From Rhizobiales bacterium SYSU XM002 (GTDB taxonomy: Bacteria; Pseudomonadota; Alphaproteobacteria; Rhizobiales; Beijerinckiaceae), in contig VWVY01000001.1 in NCBI GenBank assembly GCA_009846685.1, forward strand, positions 682,001 through 746,000: a stretch of 64,000 nt of DNA, in the 5' to 3' direction. Positions within the stretch are counted from its first letter, which is position 1, and each line of letters starts with the position of its first letter. Below the pieces are notes generated by a model. The model saw only the letters and a program-made list of their open reading frames with translations. It ran no database searches and was not told where the DNA came from. A program made the translations under genes and the position numbers. Of the stretch, positions 1-9,878 are shown one piece after another.

Positions 1-1
1 C

Positions 2-640
2 TTCACCGCGATCTTCCAGAGCGTGCTGCGCTGGAACGCCTTCGTCGCGCTCGGCATGGCGGCCAACCTCTACGGCAACGAGGGTGTGACGCTCGCCGCC
101 GTGGCGATGACGGCGATGATCCCGTTGCTCAACGTCATCAGCGTGCTGGTCCTGCGCAAATACGCCCACGGCAATTCCGGGTCGCTGTTTGCCGGGCTCG
201 CGAAGAACCCGTTCATCGTCGGCACCGCGATGGGATTGTTCCTCAATCTCACCGGCCTGCCGATCCCGCGGTCGATCGGCATGGCGATGGACATCGTCGG
301 TCGCTGCGCGCTCGGTGCCACGCTGTTGCTGGTCGGCGCAGGTCTGCGGATCCAGGATCTGCGCCGACCCAGTCCTGCTCTGCTGACCGGCATTTTCGTC
401 CGGGTACTGGCGGTGCCGCTGGCAGGCTATCTTATCGGCATGGCGCTGGGCCTTTCGGGCAACAGCCTCGCCATCGTGCTGATCTGCCTTGGCGTACCCA
501 CCGCGGGCGGCGCTTATGTGCTCGCCAAGCAGATGAACGGCGATGCTCCGCTCGTCGCTGCCATCACCACCGGCCAGACGCTCGTGGCAATGTTCACCCT
601 ACCGCTGTTGCTGGCGCTGTTCACGATCGGAGGCAGCTAG
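2..640 (+). CDS. AEC family transporter, C-terminal part (cut by window start)
   Basis: Membrane carrier of the auxin efflux carrier (AEC) family, which exports organic anions such as malonate or auxin-like compounds; the substrate here cannot be told. The open frame runs to base 2 without a stop, so the GTG at 23 is probably internal and the true start lies upstream of the window. About 212 residues are visible, with at least five hydrophobic segments and the family's typical C-terminal half (a Gly/Pro-rich helix followed by a stretch near residue 160 rich in Pro-Thr-Ala-Gly-Gly). The stop overlaps the stop of the convergent dprA by 2-4 bases. Family assignment rests on overall pattern, not on a single catalytic motif. 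Confidence 0.85.
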   Translation, partial: FTAIFQSVLRWNAFVALGMAANLYGNEGVTLAAVAMTAMIPLLNVISVLVLRKYAHGNSGSLFAGLAKNPFIVGTAMGLFLNLTGLPIPRSIGMAMDIVGRCALGATLLLVGAGLRIQDLRRPSPALLTGIFVRVLAVPLAGYLIGMALGLSGNSLAIVLICLGVPTAGGAYVLAKQMNGDAPLVAAITTGQTLVAMFTLPLLLALFTIGGS

Positions 641-1815
641 ACCTTCCGCGCGACACGATTACCGGACAACCGGATCAGCAGACCCCCGAGTTCGATCTCC
701 ATCAGCGCCGCCTGGACCTCGCGCGGGTTGGCCCCGGTCTGCCGGACGATGAGATCGATCTCCACCGGATCGACCGACAGCAAGGCAAGGACGCGCGACA
801 CAAGATCGCCGGATGCAGGCGTCTCCTCTTCGTCCGGACCGACGTCGGGCACCGCAGCATCGCCATCCAACTCATCGAAAAAGGCGTCGGACTGGGTATG
901 TTCGGGCTCGCGGAACAGCATCGGCAACCGTCCCGCGCCGCCGGCAAGTGGCGCCAGAACGTTGAGAATGTCCTCGGCAGAAGTGATTATCATCGCCCCT
1001 TCGCGCAGAAGATCGTTGCTCCCCTCGCAACGCGGATCGAGAGGTGAGCCGGGCACGGCGAACACCTCCCGCCCCTGCTCGTTCGCCAGTCGCGCGGTGA
1101 TCAGCGATCCGGAGCGCCGCGCCGCCTCGACGACGACAATGCCGAGCGAGAGGCCGGAAATAAGCCGATTCCGGCGCGGAAAATCACGCCCACGCGGCGA
1201 CAGGCCGAACGGCATCTCCGAAACCGCGATCCCCTTCTCGACGATCTCGTCGTAGAGCGCCCGGTTTTCTGGCGGATACGGCTTGTCGAGCCCGCCCGCG
1301 AGCACGGCGATCGTGCCGCTTGCAAGGCTGGCACGATGGGCCTCGGCGTCAATCCCGCGCGCCAGACCGGAGACGACAGCATAGCCCGCTCGACCAAGCC
1401 CGTCAGCCAGTCGTCCGGCCATCTTCCGACCTGACGCGGAAGCATTACGCGCACCCACGAGGCCGACGGAGTCCGCCTCCAGCAAGTCAACCCGTCCGAG
1501 CACCGAGAGAATGGGCGGCGGGCCGGGAATTTCGAGGAGCCGCGCCGGATAATCTTCCTCCCCGCTCGCGAGCAGGTGCGCGCCAAGCCGGTGCGCCTGC
1601 TCGAACTCACGCTCGGCATCTTGCAGAGGACAGAGCGTGACGCGCCGTCCCCTGGCGGCTGCGAGTTCCGGCAGGGCTTCGAGCGCGGCACGGGCCCCGC
1701 CAAACCGATTGATCAGTCCATGGAAAGTGCGCGGGCCAATACCGTCAGATCGGGCAAGTCGCAGCCAGTCGAGCCGTTGTGCCTCGCTCAGCCGGATGCC
1801 CGCACGGGGCTTCAT
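637..1815 (-). CDS. dprA: DNA-processing protein DprA
   Basis: Binds incoming single-stranded DNA and loads RecA during natural transformation. The 392-residue protein has an N-terminal helical (SAM-like) segment, a central Rossmann fold with the family signatures [12 protein letters not shown] and the later [11 protein letters not shown] and GSLITA stretches, an acidic linker near residues 315-340, and a C-terminal winged-helix (DprA_WH). The ATG at 1815 was chosen because it overlaps the plsY stop as ATGA, the usual coupling; a longer in-frame extension up to 2181 lies inside plsY and is not protein-like. Last gene of the leftward pyrB-plsY-dprA cluster. The plsY-dprA order is common in alphaproteobacteria. 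Confidence 0.95.
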   Translation of the reverse strand: MKPRAGIRLSEAQRLDWLRLARSDGIGPRTFHGLINRFGGARAALEALPELAAARGRRVTLCPLQDAEREFEQAHRLGAHLLASGEEDYPARLLEIPGPPPILSVLGRVDLLEADSVGLVGARNASASGRKMAGRLADGLGRAGYAVVSGLARGIDAEAHRASLASGTIAVLAGGLDKPYPPENRALYDEIVEKGIAVSEMPFGLSPRGRDFPRRNRLISGLSLGIVVVEAARRSGSLITARLANEQGREVFAVPGSPLDPRCEGSNDLLREGAMIITSAEDILNVLAPLAGGAGRLPMLFREPEHTQSDAFFDELDGDAAVPDVGPDEEETPASGDLVSRVLALLSVDPVEIDLIVRQTGANPREVQAALMEIELGGLLIRLSGNRVARKV

Positions 1816-2423
1816 CCCTTCTGCCCGATCTTGCCCTCGGTGCCGGCAAGCAGACGCTCGATATTCGCCCGATGCCTGATCCAGAGCAAAACCGCCATGC
1901 CGGAGAGTGCGAGCGGGAGCAACATCCCGCCCTTTACGAGAAAGAAGCTCGATACGGGCACCACCACCGAGGCAGCCAACGCCGAGGCCGAGGAATAGCG
2001 CGTGACGAACGCAACCGTCAGCCAGACCACGGCGAAAATCAGGAGGCCCGGCCACCAGAGCCCGAGCAGCACGCCGATATAGGTCGCGACACCCTTGCCG
2101 CCGGCGAACTTCAACCAGACCGGATAAAGGTGGCCGATAAAGGCGCCGACACCGGCAAGAACCGCCGGACCAATTCCCCATTTCATCGCAATCAGCACCG
2201 GAATCGTGCCCTTGAGCGCATCAAGCAGCACGGTCGCGGCGGCAAGGTCCCTGCGTCCCGTGCGCAGCACGTTGGTGGCGCCGATGCTCTTCGAACCGAT
2301 CTCGCGGATATCGACGGTTCCGGCGAGCCGCGTCAGGATCAGGCCGAAGGGGATCGACCCACTGAGGTAACCGAGAACCAGAGCCAGCAGGCCCGCCATG
2401 CCGCCCGGCAAGAACTCACCCAT
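1812..2423 (-). CDS. plsY: Acyl-phosphate glycerol-3-phosphate acyltransferase PlsY
   Basis: Integral membrane enzyme that moves the acyl group from acyl-phosphate to glycerol-3-phosphate, the first acylation in phospholipid synthesis. The 203 residues form about five to six membrane segments. The family's cytoplasmic motifs are visible: GSIPFG near residue 22, a glycine/asparagine motif at about 43-52 reading GSKSIGATN (the usual form is GSGNIGATN, so two positions differ), and GGKGVAT near residue 108. Its start is 18 bases after the pyrC-like stop and its stop overlaps the dprA start, so it is translated within the same operon. Confidence 0.95.
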   Translation of the reverse strand: MGEFLPGGMAGLLALVLGYLSGSIPFGLILTRLAGTVDIREIGSKSIGATNVLRTGRRDLAAATVLLDALKGTIPVLIAMKWGIGPAVLAGVGAFIGHLYPVWLKFAGGKGVATYIGVLLGLWWPGLLIFAVVWLTVAFVTRYSSASALAASVVVPVSSFFLVKGGMLLPLALSGMAVLLWIRHRANIERLLAGTEGKIGQKG

Positions 2424-2441
2424 TCACCCCTCCCCGTTTTC

Positions 2442-3743
2442 TCAACGATAGGTGTGGATGAGGCGCCCCGCAACAATTGTCATCGTCACCTTGCCGGACA
2501 TGCGCGCATCCTCGAACGGCGTGTTCTTGCACAGTGAGTGCAGACCCGCCGCCTCCACGACCCACGGCATTTCGGGGTCGAAGGCGATGAGGTCGGCGCG
2601 CGCGCCCTTCGCCATCCGCCCGGCATCGAGGCCGATCAGCTTCGCTGGCGCGTCGGCCATCGCTTCGAGCAGGCGCGAAAGCCGGAGCTGCCCGGCCTCG
2701 ACAAGCCTCATTCCGGCAGAAAGCATGGTTTCGAGACCGATCGCGCCCGGCTCGCATTCGGCAAAGGTGAGGCGCTTGGTCTCGACATCCTGCGGGTTAT
2801 GATCGGAGACGATGACGTCGATCACCCCTTCCGCCACCGCCTCGACCATCGCGAGGCGATCCTCCTCGCTCCGCAGCGGCGGGTTGAGCTTCAGGAACGT
2901 GCGGTATTCGCCGATATCGAATTCGTTGAGGGTGAGATGGTTGATCGAGACGCCGCAGGTCACCGGCAGGCCGGCCTGCTTGGCGCGGCGGATCACGTCG
3001 AGGCTGTCACGACAGGTGACCATCGCCGCATGGTAGCGCCCGCCGGTCAATTGCACGAGGCGGATATCGCGTTCGAGCATGATGGTTTCGGCGGCGGTCG
3101 GGATCCCCGGCAGGCCGAGGCGGGTCGCGAATTCGCCCTCGTTCATCACCCCCTGCCCGACAAGATCGGGATCTTCGAGGTGGTGGATCACCGGCATGTC
3201 GAAGACGCGGGCATAACTGAGCGCGCGGCGCATCACCTGCGCGTTGGTGACAGGCTTGTCGCCATCCGTCACCGCCACGGCGCCGGCTTCCTTGAGAAGG
3301 CCGATCTCGCTCATCTCCTGGCCGCGACACCCCTTGGTGAGCGCCGCGGCAACCGCGATATTCACGAGGCTGGTGTCACGCGCGCGGCGCAACACGAAAT
3401 CCACCACCGCCGGATCATCGACCACCGGCGTCGTGTTCGGCTGGGCGACGACCGTCGTCACCCCGCCGGCCGCCGCCGCGAGCGAGGCGGAGCGGAAGGT
3501 TTCGCGATATTCCTCGCCCGGCTCGCCGATGAAGGCGCGCAGATCGACGAGCCCCGGCACGATGAGCGCGCCGCCGCAATCGAGCACCGCCGCATCCGCG
3601 ACCGGGCCGCGCGCGAGTTCGGCACCGAAGCCTTCGATCAGCCCGTCGCGCACCACAACCCCGCCCGGCGAGACCAGCGCCGTCACCGGGTCCATCAGCC
3701 GGGCGTTCTTGAGGTGAAGGCGGGAAGCGCTACTCAGGGACAC
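2442..3743 (-). CDS. pyrC: Dihydroorotase homologue lacking metal ligands (PyrC-prime-like)
   Basis: 433-residue amidohydrolase-fold protein of the type I dihydroorotase family, in the same operon as pyrB. The site where active enzymes carry the metal-binding HxH reads GLVDLRAFIGEPG, so both histidines are replaced. The later catalytic DHAPH-like site is SDHNPQD. Family knowledge: in Pseudomonas an inactive dihydroorotase (PyrC-prime) is a structural partner needed by PyrB. I infer the same role here, with the working dihydroorotase encoded elsewhere. The GTG at 3743 was chosen because it overlaps the upstream gene by only 14 bases; the longer frame to 3785 has a poor N-terminus. Automatic annotation would probably call it active pyrC. 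Confidence 0.85.
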   Translation of the reverse strand: MSLSSASRLHLKNARLMDPVTALVSPGGVVVRDGLIEGFGAELARGPVADAAVLDCGGALIVPGLVDLRAFIGEPGEEYRETFRSASLAAAAGGVTTVVAQPNTTPVVDDPAVVDFVLRRARDTSLVNIAVAAALTKGCRGQEMSEIGLLKEAGAVAVTDGDKPVTNAQVMRRALSYARVFDMPVIHHLEDPDLVGQGVMNEGEFATRLGLPGIPTAAETIMLERDIRLVQLTGGRYHAAMVTCRDSLDVIRRAKQAGLPVTCGVSINHLTLNEFDIGEYRTFLKLNPPLRSEEDRLAMVEAVAEGVIDVIVSDHNPQDVETKRLTFAECEPGAIGLETMLSAGMRLVEAGQLRLSRLLEAMADAPAKLIGLDAGRMAKGARADLIAFDPEMPWVVEAAGLHSLCKNTPFEDARMSGKVTMTIVAGRLIHTYR

Positions 3744-4257
3744 GATGGTTCTCCCGGAACCGGCGGAAACTCGCGCCGATCCCATATGATGTCAGCATGA
3801 CGAGAAGGATCGTCGGCAATAGCAGCAGCATCTGCGACAACCCACCGAAGGAGAGGACGCGCTGGCCCTCCTTCGCGACGATCCCATCGACGAAATAGGC
3901 CGCGAGCAGAACCGCGACGCCGATCGCGAAGCCGATGCCGCGCATGTAGCCGAGGATCGCCGCCAGCAGAACGGCGCCAAGCCCGATCGGGCTCGCGATC
4001 TTGCGCGCGGCCTCCTGGACGACAAGAAGCTGGGAGATCTTGCCGCCGGCCATCGGCCCGGCTTCGAGCAGGTTCCAGACCTCGATCAGTCCCGCGACCG
4101 CGAACGGCGCCAGCAGGTAGAACCGGCGCCCCCGCGCATATTCATCGCCGATCAGCCACACCCAGAGCGAAGCCGCGAGCGCAAGGCCCCAGCGCAGCAG
4201 TTGCTGCTGCATGACCATCTGCTGGAGATCACCCAGAAAGGTTTCGAGGATGCCCAT
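3730..4257 (-). CDS. Membrane protein of unknown function in pyrB operon
   Basis: 175-residue protein with about five hydrophobic segments, around residues 22-37, 47-60, 92-110, 112-125 and 138-160, and a basic C-terminal tail. I recognise no family. It sits between pyrB and the pyrC-like gene, overlapping the first by one base at its start (TAATG) through the small protein gene at 4257-4466, and overlapping the pyrC-like start by 14 bases. This tight packing argues that it is real and co-translated. There is no obvious link to pyrimidine synthesis; it may simply be an insertion into the operon. Confidence 0.7.
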   Translation of the reverse strand: MGILETFLGDLQQMVMQQQLLRWGLALAASLWVWLIGDEYARGRRFYLLAPFAVAGLIEVWNLLEAGPMAGGKISQLLVVQEAARKIASPIGLGAVLLAAILGYMRGIGFAIGVAVLLAAYFVDGIVAKEGQRVLSFGGLSQMLLLLPTILLVMLTSYGIGASFRRFRENHRVPE

Positions 4258-4466
4258 TATGCCCTCTCCCGCTTCCTCAGGAAGAAGAAGTCCACCATCT
4301 CGAACAACAGCGCGAGGCCGCCGACGATACCGACCAGAATCCAGGAATCCGGATTGCGGATGCCCGCATACCAGAACGCCAGGCCCGCGATGAGCGCCAC
4401 CAGAATCCAGCGCCCGATTCGGTGGTAGATCAGCATCTCGAAGATGATGTCGAAGATCATCCCCAT
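4257..4466 (-). CDS. Small two-helix membrane protein in pyrB operon
   Basis: 69-residue protein with two hydrophobic segments (about residues 18-35 and 42-60) and a basic end (FFFLRKRERA). The start at 4466 follows a GAGGTGG ribosome-binding site; a second ATG at 4460 is also possible. It begins 8 bases after pyrB stops and its stop shares one base with the next start. No family recognised. The upstream in-frame extension lies inside pyrB and is discarded. Confidence 0.6.
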   Translation of the reverse strand: MGMIFDIIFEMLIYHRIGRWILVALIAGLAFWYAGIRNPDSWILVGIVGGLALLFEMVDFFFLRKRERA

Positions 4467-4473
4467 CGCCACC

Positions 4474-5421
4474 TCACCCGTTCGGCAGGCGGCGCGCCAG
4501 CGCCTCCAGCACCGCCATGCGGATCGCAACACCCATCTCGACCTGTTCGCGGATGAGACTCTGCGCGCCGTCCGCGACATCGGACGCGATCTCGACGCCA
4601 CGATTCATCGGCCCCGGATGCATCACCAGCGCGTCGGGCTTCGCATAGGACAGCTTCTCGCGGTCGAGCCCGTAATAGTGGAAATATTCCGGCACCGAGG
4701 GCACGAAGGAGCCGTTCATGCGCTCGCGCTGAAGGCGGAGCATCATCACGATATCCGCCCCGTCGAGCGCGCGGCGCATATCGGTAAACACCTCGACGCC
4801 GTAGCGCTCGACGCCCGTAGGAATAAGCGTAGGCGGGCCACAGAGGCGCACTCGCGCGCCGAGCGCCTGCAGGCAGATGATGTTCGACCGTGCAACGCGG
4901 CTATGCGCGATATCGCCGCAGATCGCGACCGTCAGCCCCTCGATCCGGCCCTTGTTCCGGCGGATTGTCAGTGCGTCGAGCAGCGCCTGTGTCGGGTGTT
5001 CGTGCGCGCCGTCGCCCGCGTTGACGACGGAGCAATCGACCTTTCGCGCAAGCAAATGAACCGCGCCGGCGGCATGGTGGCGCACGATGATGATATCCGG
5101 CCGCATCGCGTTGAGCGTCATCGCCGTGTCAATCAGCGTTTCGCCCTTCTTCACGGATGAATTGGCGACCGACATGTTCATCACGTCTGCACCGAGACGC
5201 TTGCCGGCCAGTTCGAACGACGACTGCGTGCGCGTCGAGGCTTCGAAGAAGAGGTTGATCTGCGTCCGCCCGCGAAGTGAGGACTTCTTCTTCTCGATCT
5301 GACGAGAAATCTCGACCTCTTCCTCGGCGAGATCGAGCAGCCCCTCGATGTCGGGACGCGAAAGTCCCTCGATCCCGAGGAGATGCCGGTGCGGGAAAAC
5401 AAAGGTCGATGCAGCGCTCAT
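4474..5421 (-). CDS. pyrB: Aspartate carbamoyltransferase catalytic subunit
   Basis: Condenses carbamoyl phosphate and aspartate to N-carbamoyl-aspartate, the committed step of pyrimidine synthesis. The 315-residue length is normal. Signatures seen: the carbamoyl-phosphate loop [11 protein letters not shown] near residue 60, HEHPTQ near residue 140, and the C-terminal [11 protein letters not shown]. No pyrI regulatory gene is next to it. Instead the operon contains a metal-ligand-lacking dihydroorotase homologue, the arrangement of non-PyrI aspartate transcarbamoylases. First gene of the leftward operon. Confidence 0.96.
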   Translation of the reverse strand: MSAASTFVFPHRHLLGIEGLSRPDIEGLLDLAEEEVEISRQIEKKKSSLRGRTQINLFFEASTRTQSSFELAGKRLGADVMNMSVANSSVKKGETLIDTAMTLNAMRPDIIIVRHHAAGAVHLLARKVDCSVVNAGDGAHEHPTQALLDALTIRRNKGRIEGLTVAICGDIAHSRVARSNIICLQALGARVRLCGPPTLIPTGVERYGVEVFTDMRRALDGADIVMMLRLQRERMNGSFVPSVPEYFHYYGLDREKLSYAKPDALVMHPGPMNRGVEIASDVADGAQSLIREQVEMGVAIRMAVLEALARRLPNG

Positions 5422-5507
5422 GGTAAGAAGCAGGGTTTAGGCCAGCCCCGCTCCGCCCGCAAGCGCTACGCCACCCTTATCCTCAGATCGCTGCGGATAC
5501 CCTCACG

Positions 5508-6980
5508 CTAAGCCGCCCGCCGGGCGGCATCCGAGATCTGGCGCACCCCGTCGTTGGCCTCGCCGGTCAGTTGCGCGACCTCTTCCATGCTCTGGGTGAT
5601 CATCTCGACGCCCTTGGCCGCTTCCTGCATGTTGCGGGACATGTCGGAGGTGACCGCCGCCTGCTCCTCGACAGCCGCCGAGATACTGACCGAAATGCCG
5701 TTGATGTTCTCGATGGTCGAGGAAATCGCCTCGATCGCCGTCTGCGCCATCTGGCTGGAAGCCTGCACGGTCATGATATGCGCGCTGATCTCGCCTGTGG
5801 CCTTGGCCGTCTGCGCCGCCAGACCCTTGACCTCGCCGGCGACGACCGCGAACCCGCGTCCTGCCTCCCCGGCCCGGGCGGCCTCGATGGTTGCATTGAG
5901 CGCGAGTAGGTTGGTCTGGCTTGCGATGGACGAGATGAGATCGATGACCGAACTGATCTTCTTCGCATCCTCGACGAGGCTCGCGATGGTCGTGGATGCC
6001 TGGTTGGCCTGCGCCACGGCTTCGTTGGAAATCGTCGGCGCCTTGGTCACCTGGGCATTGATCTCCGTCACCGAACTCGAGAGCTGGGACGAACCGGCCG
6101 CGACCGCATTGACGTTTGTCGAGGCCTCGACGGCGGCGGCCGCCGCAGCCGTTGCCTGCTCGCTGGTGCTGCTGATCGCGGTGGCGACGCCGCTCAAGCC
6201 GGTGTTGACCTCCGCCTGCGCCTCGGCCCTGTTCAGTCGGTTGAGTTTCTCGGCGGTGATGTCGGTGGCGAATTTGATGACGCCCACGACCCGCCCGCCG
6301 GCATCGAACAGCGGGTTGTAGGAGGCCTGAATCCAGACCGTCCGCCCGCCCTTGCCAATACGCTTGTATTCGGCCACCTGAAATTCGCCCGCGCGGAGCC
6401 TGTCCCAGAACTGTCTATATTCCGCGCCCGAGGCTTCGGCCGGATCGACAAAGATCCGGTGGTGCTGGCCCTTGATCTCGTTGAGCGTGTAGCCGAGCAC
6501 CTGAAGAAAGTTGTCGTTCGCGCTAACGACATGACCGTCAAGCGTGAACTCGATCACGGCCTGCGACCGGTTGATCGCCTGCAGCTGGCTTTCCATCCGC
6601 GCCCATTTCACCTTCATTTCGGTGATGTCGGTCGCGACCTTCACGACCTTGTAGGGCTTGCCGCCTCTGAGGACCGGGTTGTAGCTCCCGTTGATCCACA
6701 CCTCCCGACCACCCTTGGCGAAGCGCCGGAACTCGGCAACCATCGGCGTCCCGGACCGGAGATTTCGCCAGAAGTCAGCATAGTCGCTGCTGCTGCGCTC
6801 CTTTTCGGCAACGAACATCGAATGGTGCTTCCCGACGACCTCTTCGACGGAATACCCCATCAGCGACAGGAAGATGGTGTTTGCACCCAGAATCTTGCCG
6901 TCGAGGTCGAACTCGATGACGGCGTTCGAGCGCTTGAGCGAGTCGAGAATATTCTTGGAATCGGAATCGAGTCCGAGCAT
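5508..6980 (-). CDS. Soluble double-PAS methyl-accepting chemotaxis protein
   Basis: 490-residue cytoplasmic chemoreceptor. Two PAS domains follow each other (about residues 10-130 and 135-255), each with the pattern VIEFxLDG...N..FL...GY and a PAC end ([21 protein letters not shown]). A methyl-accepting signalling domain follows, with the conserved hairpin tip [32 protein letters not shown]. There are no membrane segments, so it senses an internal signal, perhaps redox or oxygen through PAS cofactors, as in BdlA/Aer2-like proteins. The ATG at 6980 was chosen because it starts directly before PAS1; the upstream frame to 7160 reads as non-protein and lies in the divergent promoter region with topA. 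No che genes are nearby. Confidence 0.9.
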   Translation of the reverse strand: MLGLDSDSKNILDSLKRSNAVIEFDLDGKILGANTIFLSLMGYSVEEVVGKHHSMFVAEKERSSSDYADFWRNLRSGTPMVAEFRRFAKGGREVWINGSYNPVLRGGKPYKVVKVATDITEMKVKWARMESQLQAINRSQAVIEFTLDGHVVSANDNFLQVLGYTLNEIKGQHHRIFVDPAEASGAEYRQFWDRLRAGEFQVAEYKRIGKGGRTVWIQASYNPLFDAGGRVVGVIKFATDITAEKLNRLNRAEAQAEVNTGLSGVATAISSTSEQATAAAAAAVEASTNVNAVAAGSSQLSSSVTEINAQVTKAPTISNEAVAQANQASTTIASLVEDAKKISSVIDLISSIASQTNLLALNATIEAARAGEAGRGFAVVAGEVKGLAAQTAKATGEISAHIMTVQASSQMAQTAIEAISSTIENINGISVSISAAVEEQAAVTSDMSRNMQEAAKGVEMITQSMEEVAQLTGEANDGVRQISDAARRAA

Positions 6981-7190
6981 GGCAGCATCCTTGCATTGAA
7001 GCTGGAGAAGATCAGGCACTCGGTTCTGGAGCGAAACGAAAATACAATTGATTCCGTTAACGAAACGTTCTCCGAATATTGTATGCAACCCAGAGCATGC
7101 GCTGCCGACCAATGCAATCGCGGATAGGAGGGATTTGACAAATCGGCGCCTGCTCGCCACTTATCCGCCCCTGTCTGAATTGGGGCATCC

Positions 7191-9827
7191 ATGGAAAACC
7201 GGGTCGTCATCGTCGAGTCGCCGTCGAAGGCCAAGACGATCAACAAGTATCTCGGCCGCGGCTACGAGGTGATCGCCTCGTACGGTCATGTGCGTGACCT
7301 TCCTTCCAAGGATGGCTCGGTCGACCCTGACAACGACTTCGCAATGATCTGGGAACTGGACGGACGCGGCTCAAAGCAGGTGTCCGCCATCGCGCAGGCG
7401 GTCAAGACCGCCGACCGCGTCATCCTCGCCACCGACCCGGATCGCGAGGGTGAGGCGATTTCCTGGCACCTCCTGGAAGCGCTCAACGCGCGCAAGGTGC
7501 TCAAGGGCAAGCCGGTCGAACGCGTGACGTTCAACGCCATCACGAAGGACGCGGTGAGCGAGGCGATGGCCCATCCGCGCCAGATCGATCAGGCGCTGGT
7601 CGATGCCTATCTCGCCCGCCGCGCGCTGGATTATCTCGTTGGTTTCCAGCTGTCGCCGGTGCTCTGGCGCAAGCTGCCGGGCGCCCGTTCGGCTGGCCGC
7701 GTGCAATCGGTAGCACTGCGCCTCGTCTGCGACCGCGAGTCGGAAATCGAGAAGTTCGTCGCAAAGGAATACTGGAGCCTTATCGCGACGCTCGCGACTC
7801 CGCGCGGCGATGCCTTCGCCGCCCGGCTCGTCGGTGCTGACGGCAAGAAGATCACGCGTCTGGATATCGGCTCCGGCCCCGAAGCCGAAGCCTTCAAGAA
7901 GGCGCTGCTCGCCGCGACGTTCAAGGTCGCGAATGTCGAAGCAAAACCCGCCAAACGCCACCCTTACCCGCCCTTCACCACCTCGACCCTGCAGCAGGAA
8001 GCCTCGCGCAAGCTCGGCTTCGCGCCCGCGATCACGATGCGTCTCGCGCAGAAACTCTACGAGGGTGTCGATATCGGCGGCGAAACGACCGGGCTCATCA
8101 CCTATATGCGAACCGACGGCGTCGACATCGCGCCGGAAGCCCGGGCGCAGGTGCGCGCCTATATCGGCAAGAGCTACGACAAGAAATATCTGCCGGATGT
8201 TCCGCGCGCCTATACTACCAAGGCCAAGAATGCGCAGGAGGCGCACGAGTGCATCCGCCCGACCGACGCTTTCCGTATTCCCGCGGCGGTGAAATCGCAT
8301 CTCAATGTCGACGAGTATCGCCTTTACGAACTCATCTGGAAGCGCACCATCGCCTCCCAGATGGAATCGGCCCAGCTTGAGCGAACCAGTGTCGATATTC
8401 TCGGCGAGGCGGCGAGCCGCAAGCTCGATCTCCGCGCGACCGGGCAGGTCGTGACCTTCGACGGCTTTCTCGCCCTCTATACCGAGAGCGTTGACGACGA
8501 GGAGGACGAGGACAACAAGCGCCTGCCCGCGATGAGCGCCGGCGAAATGCTCGAACGCAAGGCGATCGAGGCAAGCCAGCATTTCACCGAGCCGCCACCG
8601 CGCTATTCCGAGGCAAGCCTGATCAAGCGCATGGAAGAACTCGGCATCGGCCGCCCCTCGACCTATGCCGCCACGCTTGCCGTGCTGCGCGACCGCGAAT
8701 ATGTCCGCATCGACAAGAAGCGCCTCGTGCCCGAGGACAAGGGTCGCATCGTCACCGCGTTTCTGGAGAGCTTCTTCCAGAAATACGTCGAGTATGATTT
8801 CACCGCCGACCTCGAAAACGATCTCGATCGCATCTCGAACGCCGAGGTAGATTGGCGCACGATCCTGCGCGATTTCTGGAACGACTTCCGGGCCGCGATC
8901 GACAGCGCCAAGGAACGCCGCACCGCCGAGGTGCTGGACGGGTTGAACGAGCATCTCGCGCCGATGATCTTCAAAGACAAGGGCGACGGGGTCGATCCGC
9001 GCGCCTGCCCGAAATGCGGCTCCGGCCAGCTTTCGCTCAAGCTCGGCAAGCTCGGCCCCTTCGTCGGCTGCTCGAACTATCCCGAGTGCCGCTTCACGCG
9101 GCCCCTCTCGCTTCCGAACGGCGACACCGGCGAGGCGGAAGGCGGTTCCGGCCATCTCGCGCTCGGCACGGACCCGGAAACCGGGCTTGAGGTTACCTTG
9201 CGTGACGGCCGTTTCGGCCCTTACGTCCAGCTCGGCGAGGGCGAAAAGCCGAAGCGTGCCTCGCTCGCCAAGGGCCAGAACGCCCGGAACATGGATCTCG
9301 AAAAAGCGCTAGCGCTGCTTTCGCTGCCGCGCGAGGTTGGTCGCCATCCCGAGAGCGGCGAGCCCATTCTCGCCGGCATCGGCCGCTACGGGCCCTATGT
9401 CCAGCACGGCAAGACCTACGCCAATCTCGATGCCTCGGATGATGTCTTCACCATCGGCATGAACCGCGCCGTCGATCTGATCGCGACCAAGGAAGCGGGC
9501 GGAAAGCGCCGTTTCGCCCGGGATGGCGGCGCCCCGGCGGGTCGTGTCGTCGGCCAGCACCCGGATGGCGGCGAGATCACGCTGCTCGACGGGCGCTTCG
9601 GGCCTTACGTCAAATGGGGCAAGGTCAACGCCACCATCCCCAAGGGCGCGAACAAGGACGAGCTTTCGCTCGAAGCCGCGCTCGGCCTCCTTGCCGCACG
9701 GATGGAGGCCACCGGCACGAAGGGTGGGCGCAAGGGGGCGGCGAAACCGAAAGCGGCCACCAAGCCCGAATCCAAGCCCAAAGCCGCAGCGAAACCGAAA
9801 GCCGCACCGAAGAAGTCCGCGAAATAA
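7191..9827 (+). CDS. topA: DNA topoisomerase I
   Basis: Type IA topoisomerase that relaxes negative supercoils by single-strand passage. The 878 residues contain a TOPRIM domain (ESPSKAKT at 9-16, DPDREGE at 82-88), the catalytic tyrosine Y305 in ITYMRTDG, one four-cysteine zinc finger near residue 605 (CPKCG then CSNYPEC), and three C-terminal repeats ending in GRFGPYVQ, GRYGPYVQ and GRFGPYVK. The tail from about 840 is Lys/Ala/Pro-rich and probably binds DNA. Start ATG 7191 puts the TOPRIM core at the normal distance. Divergent from the chemoreceptor gene. Confidence 0.97.
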   Translation: MENRVVIVESPSKAKTINKYLGRGYEVIASYGHVRDLPSKDGSVDPDNDFAMIWELDGRGSKQVSAIAQAVKTADRVILATDPDREGEAISWHLLEALNARKVLKGKPVERVTFNAITKDAVSEAMAHPRQIDQALVDAYLARRALDYLVGFQLSPVLWRKLPGARSAGRVQSVALRLVCDRESEIEKFVAKEYWSLIATLATPRGDAFAARLVGADGKKITRLDIGSGPEAEAFKKALLAATFKVANVEAKPAKRHPYPPFTTSTLQQEASRKLGFAPAITMRLAQKLYEGVDIGGETTGLITYMRTDGVDIAPEARAQVRAYIGKSYDKKYLPDVPRAYTTKAKNAQEAHECIRPTDAFRIPAAVKSHLNVDEYRLYELIWKRTIASQMESAQLERTSVDILGEAASRKLDLRATGQVVTFDGFLALYTESVDDEEDEDNKRLPAMSAGEMLERKAIEASQHFTEPPPRYSEASLIKRMEELGIGRPSTYAATLAVLRDREYVRIDKKRLVPEDKGRIVTAFLESFFQKYVEYDFTADLENDLDRISNAEVDWRTILRDFWNDFRAAIDSAKERRTAEVLDGLNEHLAPMIFKDKGDGVDPRACPKCGSGQLSLKLGKLGPFVGCSNYPECRFTRPLSLPNGDTGEAEGGSGHLALGTDPETGLEVTLRDGRFGPYVQLGEGEKPKRASLAKGQNARNMDLEKALALLSLPREVGRHPESGEPILAGIGRYGPYVQHGKTYANLDASDDVFTIGMNRAVDLIATKEAGGKRRFARDGGAPAGRVVGQHPDGGEITLLDGRFGPYVKWGKVNATIPKGANKDELSLEAALGLLAARMEATGTKGGRKGAAKPKAATKPESKPKAAAKPKAAPKKSAK

Positions 9828-9878
9828 CCCCTCGCGCCTTCGCGAATCCGCCTATGCTCCCGCCGAGGGGGGCTCGCG

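Noticed and set aside
1816-2181. In-frame N-terminal extension of dprA by 122 codons
   Set aside because: It lies inside plsY, has Arg/Cys/Gly-rich composition, and the ATG at 1815 overlaps the plsY stop as ATGA.
2538-3800. Long plus-strand open frame opposite the pyrC-like gene
   Set aside because: His/Arg-rich with no domain; it mirrors the codon bias of the real minus-strand gene.
7371-9155. Long minus-strand open frame opposite topA
   Set aside because: Shadow of topA; no family features.
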